NCBI GenBank assembly: GCA_947625985.1
Contig: CANQQF010000034.1
Location: 1 to 11,305 of the forward strand
Direction: 5' to 3'
DNA from: an uncultured Clostridia bacterium
GTDB lineage: Bacteria > Bacillota_A > Clostridia > TANB77 > CAG-508
DNA length: 11,305 bases
Below are positions 6,163 through 11,305 of this stretch, piece after piece (the stretch's first letter is position 1; every line of letters begins with the position of its first letter). Position numbers and translations under genes: made by a program. The notes below the pieces were generated by a model that did no database searches, was not told the origin of the DNA, and saw only the letters and a list, made by a program, of their open reading frames with translations.

Positions 6163-7659
6163 TTGATGATAAATAGTGCTCATATAACAAATGATGAAGG
6201 TGAATATGTTATAGCAGGACAATATGCATCTTCAGTTGGCATAAATGGAAAAGACTTACCCGATATTGGAAAAGACAATGCGGATATATTCGTATTAAAA
6301 AATAATAGCTTAGGAGAAATTGATTGGTTAAAAACTTTTGGAGGAGATGGAAAAGACAGAGCTACATGCATAATACAGACAACTGATGGAGATTTTATTT
6401 TAAGTATAGTAGATCAAAGTAAAACTTTTAGTTTTGATAATGGAACAGAAATAAAGGATGAAGGTAATCAAAGAGCAGTAACAGTTAGGCTATCTAATAA
6501 AGGAGAAACTAAAGCTATTTATACAATCCAACAAAAAGGAGAGACTTGCTATAATACATTAGAACCTACTAGTGATGGAGGATATTTAGTTGGAGGATCT
6601 TTCAGAGGTGGAGATGTAAAAGTAAGTGAAAACAGAACATTGAAATATGAAGGTGTTAAAGAAAATTCAACTATAGGAATGGTTTTAAAATATAATAAAG
6701 ACAATGAATTAGAATGGGCACAAGACTTTAAAGGTAAAGATGCAAATGTGTTCTTTAACAATGACATTAATTCAATAACTCAAACACAAGATAATGGTTG
6801 TATCGTTTCATTTGAAAATAATGGAAGTAGTATAGTAGTTGGAAATAAAGAAGTAAGTTTAGTTACTAAAAATTCTCATTTAACAGCATTAGTAAAACTT
6901 AATAAATCAGGTGAATTAGAATGGATAAAACAATTAAACTTTACGTATACAAAAGATGTAGTTGAATTAGCAAATGAAGAATACCTTTCAATAGGTTATA
7001 TATATAACTATATGGAAGACTCATCAGTTTATCTAAAATTAGATAATGAACAAAAATTTGATAAAGAAAGAACTGCTATTTTAGTTAAATATAAAGGTTC
7101 ATATGTACCTGTAAATGCAAGTATTCCAACAACGTCAACAGATGATCCAAGTAATTCTAATTCTCAACAGGGTTCTACTAATGGAGAAAGTAGCAACGGC
7201 GGAAGTAATAATGGAGGAAGCAGCAATGCAGGAACTAATGTAGGTAGTAGCAATGTAGACAATTACAATAGTGGAGGATATAGCAATTCAGGTACAGGAA
7301 GTAGTGGAAGCGGATCTAACGGAGGGTCAAATGGATATGATTTAAATGACTATTATGATAAAGCAGCACAAGATAAAATAGACAGCAAAGTACAAGTTTC
7401 AGGATCACCACATACAGGAGATATGATAATATATTTTGTACTATTACTAATAGTTTCTGGAGTTGGAATAATAGTAATAATGAGAATAAAAAATAAAAGA
7501 AACAAAAAAGAAACAGGTAAAGAAATAAACAAAGAGAGGAAAAAAGAAGAAAGCAAAAAAGAAGAAAGCAAAAAAGAAGAAAGTAAAAAAGAAGAAAGTA
7601 AAAAAGAAGAAAGCAAAAAAGAAGAAAGTAAAAAAGAAGATAATAAAAATGAAAGTTAA
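6163..7659 (+). CDS. C-terminal fragment: propeller-like repeats, SPHTG anchor, charged tail
   Basis: This is the longest start-to-stop frame of the downstream part (TTG 6163 or ATG 6166), 498 aa, but the same frame is open back to 5668. An AGGAGGG at 6150-6156 precedes it by chance (Gly-Gly codons), since initiation here would give a protein with no signal peptide. It holds the later repeats, with motifs such as KYNKDNELEW and KLNKSGELEW. A Ser/Gly/Asn-rich wall-spanning linker follows. SPHTGD (residues 415-420) comes next, then a hydrophobic helix (about 421-440) and an RIKNKRNKK stop-transfer. The tail after it is long: six KKEES repeats and a degenerate seventh. A normal sorting signal ends within about ten residues after the helix. 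This part is a likely substrate of the adjacent class B sortase if the full-length protein is ever made. Confidence 0.7.
   Translation: MMINSAHITNDEGEYVIAGQYASSVGINGKDLPDIGKDNADIFVLKNNSLGEIDWLKTFGGDGKDRATCIIQTTDGDFILSIVDQSKTFSFDNGTEIKDEGNQRAVTVRLSNKGETKAIYTIQQKGETCYNTLEPTSDGGYLVGGSFRGGDVKVSENRTLKYEGVKENSTIGMVLKYNKDNELEWAQDFKGKDANVFFNNDINSITQTQDNGCIVSFENNGSSIVVGNKEVSLVTKNSHLTALVKLNKSGELEWIKQLNFTYTKDVVELANEEYLSIGYIYNYMEDSSVYLKLDNEQKFDKERTAILVKYKGSYVPVNASIPTTSTDDPSNSNSQQGSTNGESSNGGSNNGGSSNAGTNVGSSNVDNYNSGGYSNSGTGSSGSGSNGGSNGYDLNDYYDKAAQDKIDSKVQVSGSPHTGDMIIYFVLLLIVSGVGIIVIMRIKNKRNKKETGKEINKERKKEESKKEESKKEESKKEESKKEESKKEESKKEDNKNES
7540..7644 (+). repeat. 15-bp tandem repeat encoding KKEES
   Basis: Six in-frame copies of a 15-base unit encoding KKEES run from 7540 to 7629. 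They differ only by a silent AGC/AGT change in the serine codon. A degenerate seventh copy (KKEDN) occupies 7630-7644. Units are an exact codon multiple, so slippage would change tail length in steps of five residues without breaking the frame. Confidence 0.95.
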
Positions 7660-7688
7660 TATGAGTAAATAACAAAAAAATAAAAAAT

Positions 7689-7729
7689 AAAAAACTCTAT
7701 AAATAATTTAAATACTTATAGAGTTTTTT
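7689..7729 (+). terminator. Terminator after the surface-protein locus
   Basis: CTCTATAA (7695-7702) pairs with TTATAGAG (7716-7723), and the stem extends by A6 (7689-7694) against T6 (7724-7729). The loop is 13 bases. The downstream T-run supports rho-independent termination. Confidence 0.8.
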
Positions 7730-7768
7730 ATATATAAAAAATTCTTTATAAGTTCGGAGGAAATTTAT

Positions 7769-8218
7769 ATGGAAAACAATTTGTTTAAATCATATGCAGA
7801 GGTAGATGAAATTTTATCTTTAATGGAAAAAAAATATATAGAAAAAGTACCAAAAAAAATGAGAGAGATGTTTAAAGATAAAAGGCTAAAAGGATATAAC
7901 CCAAATATAAACCCTAACATACCACTTGATGAACAGAATTTACAAAGAAAAACATATGCTATTTTAGCTATGTTAAATATTAATTATTGGTGTAAAGATG
8001 AAAACGAAAGACAATCTATTATAAGAATTTATAGTGAAAACGATAAAAAAAGAGAAGCAGAAATAAGAGAAAAATATAATCCACATAATATATTTAAAAC
8101 TGAAAACAAGAAAAAAGAAACAGAAACAAATTACAATACAGAACTTACAAAATATAAGGAAGAAAATTTTTTAAAAAAAATCATAAGAGAAATAAAAGCG
8201 TTTTTTAAAAAAAGATAA
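7769..8218 (+). CDS. Small helical protein of unknown function, first gene of an operon
   Basis: The 149-aa protein is charged, mostly helical and without signal peptide or membrane segment. Residues 9-100 form a domain with EVDEIL (11-16), KVP (26-28), a PNINPNIPLDEQNL segment (45-58), TYAILAMLNINYW (62-74), a DENERQ stretch (77-82) and YSEND (88-92). The second half of the 582-1637 product shows the same order. A polar linker (about 108-132) leads to a basic amphipathic helix ending in FLKKIIREIKAFFKKR (134-149). I recall similar uncharacterised proteins in gut Clostridia but cannot name a family. CGGAGG (7755-7760), eight bases from ATG, sets the start. The stop is 18 bases before the metallopeptidase-like gene, so the two are probably co-transcribed. 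I found no clear promoter between the terminator at 7729 and the start. A partner or regulator role for the downstream protein is only a guess from linkage. Confidence 0.85.
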   Translation: MENNLFKSYAEVDEILSLMEKKYIEKVPKKMREMFKDKRLKGYNPNINPNIPLDEQNLQRKTYAILAMLNINYWCKDENERQSIIRIYSENDKKREAEIREKYNPHNIFKTENKKKETETNYNTELTKYKEENFLKKIIREIKAFFKKR

Positions 8219-8236
8219 AAATACAGGGGAAAAGCT

Positions 8237-10222
8237 ATGGAATATAGAAAAAAATTAGATAGTAACATCTTAGAATCTTTAAAAATAAAAATTTTTAATT
8301 ATATGCAATCAAAAGGATTAAAAACGGCAAAATTTATGAAAAGTAATATGGACAAAGTTGAAAATATATATGTTGAAGATTCTGATACAAGAAGAGTGCC
8401 CAAGATGCAAAGTAGAGGGGCACAACCAAATAGACCTGCAGAAATAATGATTAATAAAAAGCTTGTTGAATTAGACGAAAATGACAAACCAATTGACATA
8501 GATAAAAAGTTAGAAAAAATAATTCGTAGTCAACTAGGACATGAATTAATACATCAAGCAGCTAGATATAATGGTTATACAGGAATACTAAACCATAAAA
8601 ATAACAGAGGATTAAATGAAGGACTAACTCAAATGTTCACAGAAAAAATATTTGGATATGTTGTTAGTCCAAATACAGATGCTTATAAAAACTATAAAAA
8701 GATTGCAAAAATATTGGATATTACATTTGGAGAAAATGTTACTTTAAACTCATATTTTAATCATACAGATGATTTAGAACAAAAATGTAATGAATTAGCT
8801 AAAGATAATAATTTTTACAGAAGTATTAACGATACAATAACTTCTATGTATCAATTAAGACACAGTAATTTGAAAAAAGATAAATACTATGCATCATTAA
8901 TAAATCCAATATATGAGAAAAAGAATGAATTAGTATTTCAAAAAATATGTGCACAAATTATAGTTCCAAAGTTAAAAACAATGCCAGAAGGAAGACAGAC
9001 AAAATATATAACACAAATATTAGAAAGTGTAAAAGATGATAGTACAGTAACTAGAGGAATAGAAAATACAATTTCTAATTTTGGAAGTATGAATGAAGAA
9101 CAACTAAATGAAAAAACTAAAATAATAGACAAACAATTAAAATCTGTAGAACAAAAAAATAAATTTATAAATCAATTATATTCTGATAATGATTACAATA
9201 ACCTTGTAACCATTTCAGAAGATGGAGCAATACACCCTAAAGAGAATAATAAAATTACAATAAAAAATAAACAATTACAAGAAAAAATACTTTCTGGCTT
9301 ATTTTTTCAAGACAGAAAGAACGATGGAGAAAACGAAAAACAGCATGTTAATGAGGTAATTAATGAATGCCAAAATCAAAAAGATAATGTAGAAATAGAA
9401 CTTAACGAAAAGGAAAAAGATAATATTTTAGAAAGGAAAAAGAAACTATCTTCAATAAAATATACTGCAAAAGAAAATGGGTATTTAGTTTTAAATTCAA
9501 TATCAGAATGTGAACAATCTAATAACATACAGCTAAATGCTATCAAAGCACCAACTAAAAAAGAGCCTTTAAGTTTTCAAGATTTAAAAAAAGTATATGA
9601 ATCATATACAATAGATTATGAAGAAAATGTAAATAATCCAAACAAAATGTATGTAAAGAACAGAAGTACTAATGAAAAAACAGAAGATTTGCAATTATCG
9701 AAAATAGCAAAATTTGCTAGTATATGGGCTGAAGCAGCAGGCATAAAATGGATAAAAAATGAAAAAATCCACGGTATAACATATGCGTTTAGTGAACAAA
9801 GTGAACAGATTTTTAATCAATTAGGAACAATGATTAAACAAAATATGACTGAAAAGGGAAGTATTAATACACAAGCTATTTATAAAGAAATATCAAATAG
9901 TAAGTACAAATATTCAGAAAATATAATAAATACTTTGTTTGCAAATCCAACTAAACTAAAAATAATATATGATTTTTATAAAATGCAAACACCAAAAGCC
10001 AGATTGGAGACAGAGCTTCCAAAAACTTCAAGTGAGTTTAGAGGAGGAGTTGATTTTGATAAATATATAGAAGTAGAAGCAAAAGAAATAGTAAAAAACA
10101 TAAAACCTTCTGACATAACAGACAGTACATTAAAAAAAGGAATATCTAGACAAGAAATAAATGAAGTAATTAATGAAATAAAAACAACGAAAAAAAGTAA
10201 AGATCAACAATTACAAAGATAA
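8237..10222 (+). CDS. Putative cytosolic gluzincin metallopeptidase with large unrecognised C-terminal part
   Basis: The 661-aa protein carries GHELIHQA, an HExxH zinc motif (His102, Glu103, His106), followed 22 residues later by Glu128 in GLNEGLTQMF. This HExxH-x-NEGLT layout is the gluzincin arrangement, where the downstream Glu is the third zinc ligand, so peptidase activity is plausible. There is no signal peptide, membrane segment or lipobox, so it would act inside the cell or leave by an unusual route. The catalytic part covers roughly 1-170. The remaining 490 residues are Lys/Asn/Glu-rich and helical, with charged coiled-coil-like stretches (about 275-310 and 365-405), and contain no family I recognise (for example FASIWAEAAGIKWI at 488-501). 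AGGGGA (8225-8230), six bases before ATG, supports the start, 18 bases after the preceding gene. No terminator is evident directly after the stop. The zinc motif is seen; the substrate is unknown. Confidence 0.8.
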   Translation: MEYRKKLDSNILESLKIKIFNYMQSKGLKTAKFMKSNMDKVENIYVEDSDTRRVPKMQSRGAQPNRPAEIMINKKLVELDENDKPIDIDKKLEKIIRSQLGHELIHQAARYNGYTGILNHKNNRGLNEGLTQMFTEKIFGYVVSPNTDAYKNYKKIAKILDITFGENVTLNSYFNHTDDLEQKCNELAKDNNFYRSINDTITSMYQLRHSNLKKDKYYASLINPIYEKKNELVFQKICAQIIVPKLKTMPEGRQTKYITQILESVKDDSTVTRGIENTISNFGSMNEEQLNEKTKIIDKQLKSVEQKNKFINQLYSDNDYNNLVTISEDGAIHPKENNKITIKNKQLQEKILSGLFFQDRKNDGENEKQHVNEVINECQNQKDNVEIELNEKEKDNILERKKKLSSIKYTAKENGYLVLNSISECEQSNNIQLNAIKAPTKKEPLSFQDLKKVYESYTIDYEENVNNPNKMYVKNRSTNEKTEDLQLSKIAKFASIWAEAAGIKWIKNEKIHGITYAFSEQSEQIFNQLGTMIKQNMTEKGSINTQAIYKEISNSKYKYSENIINTLFANPTKLKIIYDFYKMQTPKARLETELPKTSSEFRGGVDFDKYIEVEAKEIVKNIKPSDITDSTLKKGISRQEINEVINEIKTTKKSKDQQLQR

Positions 10223-10262
10223 CCGAAAAGAAAATGGTTATAAAAAAACTTAATAAAAAGGA

Positions 10263-10291
10263 TTGTTACTTTATGTAAAATATGGTATGAT
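10263..10291 (+). promoter_or_regulatory. Promoter of the two-membrane-segment protein gene
   Basis: TTGTTA (10263-10268), a 17-base spacer and TATGAT (10286-10291) preceded by TGG form an extended -10 promoter. The leader to the ATG at 10372 is about 75 bases, with no clear structure. The spacer and -10 closely match the promoter at 1742-1770. Confidence 0.65.
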
Positions 10292-10371
10292 ATCTACATG
10301 AAACTTTACAGTTTGAAAATCAATTATATATTTCCGCAGTATTAGTACGATTTAATTTTAGCGAGGCAAAA

Positions 10372-10824
10372 ATGATTACTAATATTTTAATTTATGCTTT
10401 AACTTATTTAGCTAATATTGTATTTTTTATTACTGGCGTTTTTTTTGTAATTGAAGTTGTTGCACTTATTATAGGAGCAGAAGACTATGCTACTAATTTT
10501 TTGTTAACAATTATTATATGGTTCCTAATATGTATAGGACTAAATATAATAGTTTATGCAGTAGCGCCTTCATATAAAGAAGAAGGTGAAATTATTAGAC
10601 CTAGAACAGTTGTAGAGATGATATATGGAACTAAAGAAGAAAGGATAAATGAAGAAATAGAAAATTTTAAAAGTGAAATTAGCAACTTAAAAGATGAAGA
10701 CACTAAAAAAAATAACATAAATTCTATTATAGATAATATGTCTAGTGAAGCACAAAAAGAAATACTTAAGGAATTAGTAGAGAAAATAAATTCAAAGGAA
10801 ATAATGGAATTATTAAATAATTGA
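10372..10824 (+). CDS. Membrane protein with two helices and a cytosolic helical tail
   Basis: The 150-aa product has two strongly hydrophobic segments (about 4-34 and 42-64) separated by a short acidic loop (GAEDYA, 35-40). A soluble, highly charged tail follows (about 68-150). Within the tail, 88-112 and 125-148 look like amphipathic helices (for example INEEIENFKSEISNLKDED, 92-110), so oligomerisation or partner binding on the cytosolic face is plausible. I do not recognise a family. The start is set by a modest GCGAGG (10361-10366) five bases upstream, and the gene has its own promoter and terminator, so it is a single-gene unit. A phage holin was considered because of its size and two segments, but the long tail and lack of phage neighbours argue against that. 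Confidence 0.82.
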   Translation: MITNILIYALTYLANIVFFITGVFFVIEVVALIIGAEDYATNFLLTIIIWFLICIGLNIIVYAVAPSYKEEGEIIRPRTVVEMIYGTKEERINEEIENFKSEISNLKDEDTKKNNINSIIDNMSSEAQKEILKELVEKINSKEIMELLNN

Positions 10825-10831
10825 TAACTTC

Positions 10832-10862
10832 AAAAAAGGCTCCTATTCTAGGATGCCTTTTT
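10832..10862 (+). terminator. Terminator after the membrane-protein gene
   Basis: GGC plus TCCTA (10838-10845) pairs with TAGGA plus GCC (10849-10853 and 10855-10857) with one bulged T (10854) and a TTC loop. The stem is preceded by A6 and followed by a T5 run. Confidence 0.82.
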
Positions 10863-10941
10863 CTTTTATATCATAAAGAAAAAGTGTAAATAAAAACACA
10901 TTCATCAAAATAGATTTTAGTGACAGATCACAAAAATTTTA

Positions 10942-10970
10942 TTGATATGGAATTATTTTTATGATATTAT
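10942..10970 (+). promoter_or_regulatory. Promoter of the PspC-domain gene
   Basis: TTGATA (10942-10947), a 17-base spacer and TATTAT (10965-10970) preceded by TGA give an extended -10. Transcription would begin near 10977, after the upstream ATG at 10961, which rules out that earlier start. Confidence 0.65.
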
Positions 10971-10992
10971 ATAAGCATGATGATATATATAT

Positions 10993-11000
10993 AAAGGGAG
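10993..11000 (+). promoter_or_regulatory. Ribosome binding site fixing the PspC start
   Basis: AAAGGGAG lies eight bases before the ATG at 11009. The longer in-frame start at 10961 has no such site and lies upstream of the inferred transcription start. Confidence 0.75.
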
Positions 11001-11008
11001 AGATTAAT

Positions 11009-11200
11009 ATGCAAAAGAAGTTATATAGAATAGAAGAAGGAAAAAAAATAGCAGGAGTATGTGGAGGGATTGCAGAATATCTTGATGTAGATCCAACAAT
11101 TGTTAGATTAGCGTGGATAATTTTATCAGCAGTAGTAGGATGCGGAATTATAGTATATATTATAGCTATATTAATAATGCCAAAAAAATCAGAAGTATAG
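11009..11200 (+). CDS. PspC-domain small membrane protein
   Basis: This 63-aa protein is essentially one PspC domain. It opens with KKLYRIEEGKKIAGVCGGIA (3-22), continues with EYLDVDPTIVRLAW (23-36), and has a hydrophobic segment from about 34 to 57 ending in IMPKK. The AGVCGG and DPTxVRLxW signatures are diagnostic of the family. Full PspC proteins of Proteobacteria work in the phage-shock envelope-stress response. In Gram-positive bacteria, short stand-alone PspC proteins are common inner-membrane proteins whose exact role is less clear. No PspA or other psp gene is in this window. The shorter start at 11009 is preferred because it has AAAGGGAG eight bases upstream and makes a standard PspC N-terminus. 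The extra 16 codons from 10961 overlap the promoter. It is a single-gene unit, ending before a strong terminator. Confidence 0.93.
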   Translation: MQKKLYRIEEGKKIAGVCGGIAEYLDVDPTIVRLAWIILSAVVGCGIIVYIIAILIMPKKSEV

Positions 11201-11240
11201 AAAATAAAAAAAGAGTTATGTTTAAAACTGAAGTGGTAAA

Positions 11241-11281
11241 ATGAAAGTAGACACAAAAAAAGTGTTTACTTTCATTTTTTT
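11241..11281 (+). terminator. Strong terminator after the PspC gene
   Basis: A 14-bp stem (11241-11254 with 11262-11275, including one G-T pair) with an A7 loop is followed by a T-run to 11281. It would also work for a gene arriving from the right on the minus strand. Confidence 0.88.
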
Positions 11282-11289
11282 GATATAAT
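11281..11289 (+). promoter_or_regulatory. Possible -10 element for a gene beyond the right edge
   Basis: TGA followed by TATAAT (11284-11289) looks like an extended -10 immediately after the terminator. The -35 position falls inside the terminator hairpin and has no good match, and the downstream gene is outside the window. Confidence 0.3.
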
Positions 11290-11305
11290 AAAGAAAAAGA
11301 TTGGA

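Larger units (their letters stand above)
5517..7659 (+). pseudogene. Frameshifted sortase-anchored surface protein with propeller-like repeats
   Basis: One gene split between two frames. Frame A (from 5517) encodes the signal peptide and then hits a stop at 5754-5756. Frame B, one base ahead, is open from 5668 to 7659; its upstream limit is TAG at 5665-5667. Joining the frames by skipping one base between 5668 and about 5685 gives about 713 aa: signal peptide (1-32), then repeats alternating a K(Y/L)N..G..(E/Q)W strand motif with a (T)SDGG(F/Y)(I/V)..G motif (5689-7095, about six to seven copies, suggesting a beta-propeller), a Ser/Gly/Asn linker (about 7111-7404), SPHTG (7405-7419), a membrane helix and a 58-residue charged tail. 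After the break, frame A uses CGG and gives non-repeat sequence (RWKFIYISNKSYKN), whereas frame B gives the family-like KTSDGGFIACGTY. No homopolymer lies at the break. It could be a real mutation, an assembly error or, less likely, programmed +1 frameshifting. A strong promoter and start are intact. Confidence 0.82.

Noticed and set aside
6150..6168. Internal start with AGGAGGG before TTG/ATG in the surface-protein gene
   Set aside because: The same frame is open and family-like for about 490 bases upstream, the motif comes from Gly codons, and a start here would lose the signal peptide.
7540..7644. Regularly repeated 15-bp units as a CRISPR array
   Set aside because: There are no spacers between units and they encode an in-frame KKEES repeat.
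7316..7675. Leu/Phe-rich open frames on the minus strand (also 7353-7616)
   Set aside because: They are the complement of the purine-rich KKEES repeat and linker; the composition is an artefact of the repeat.
10220..10240. Small TAACC/GGTTA hairpin after the metallopeptidase-like gene
   Set aside because: The stem is only about five pairs and is followed by an A-run rather than a T-run on the coding strand, so it is not a terminator.
10372..10824. Phage holin
   Set aside because: The long charged cytosolic tail, own promoter and terminator, and absence of endolysin or other phage genes do not fit.
10961..11008. Earlier in-frame ATG for the PspC gene
   Set aside because: It overlaps the -10 element, lacks a ribosome binding site and adds 16 residues absent from the PspC family.

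Overview
The window is very AT-rich (about 70% or more A+T by eye). It uses strong AGGAG-type ribosome binding sites, extended -10 promoters, a class B sortase with a sorting-signal surface protein, a lipobox lipoprotein and a PspC-domain protein. Together these point to a low-GC Gram-positive bacterium (Bacillota), most likely a gut-type member of the Clostridia; the exact taxon cannot be read from the sequence. I see nine loci, no tRNA or rRNA, no CRISPR array, and no transposase, integrase or phage gene.

Layout. (1) 143-520 (+): lipoprotein with two nearly identical DUF6440-like units. (2) 582-1637 (-): unrecognised 351-aa protein, convergent with the lipoprotein and sharing a bidirectional terminator. 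(3) 1809-4319 (+): 836-aa adenosine-deaminase-family protein with a C-terminal SLOG/DprA-like Rossmann domain, transcribed alone from a clear promoter. (4) 4404-5198 (-): class B sortase, convergent with (3). (5) 5517-7659 (+): divergent from the sortase, a surface protein with signal peptide, beta-propeller-like repeats, Ser/Gly/Asn linker, SPHTG sorting motif, membrane helix and a 58-residue charged tail. Its reading frame is broken by a one-base shift near 5668-5685. (6-7) 7769-8218 and 8237-10222 (+): two-gene operon of a small helical protein and a cytosolic HExxH...E metallopeptidase-like protein. (8) 10372-10824 (+): protein with two membrane segments and a helical cytosolic tail. (9) 11009-11200 (+): PspC-domain membrane protein.

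How they relate. The sortase and the SPHTG protein form a credible enzyme-substrate pair, because (S/N/P)PxTG is the signal class known for Clostridioides difficile SrtB. The last 140 residues of (2) and the whole of (6) appear to be paralogous: both have a helical domain with an AIL...YW...E...Y.END pattern, then a polar linker, then a C-terminal basic amphipathic helix. The remaining genes look like independent single-gene units, each with its own promoter or terminator. The most unusual items are the deaminase-SLOG fusion, the frameshifted sortase substrate with its KKEES-repeat tail, and the paralogous helical proteins, one of them beside a metallopeptidase.
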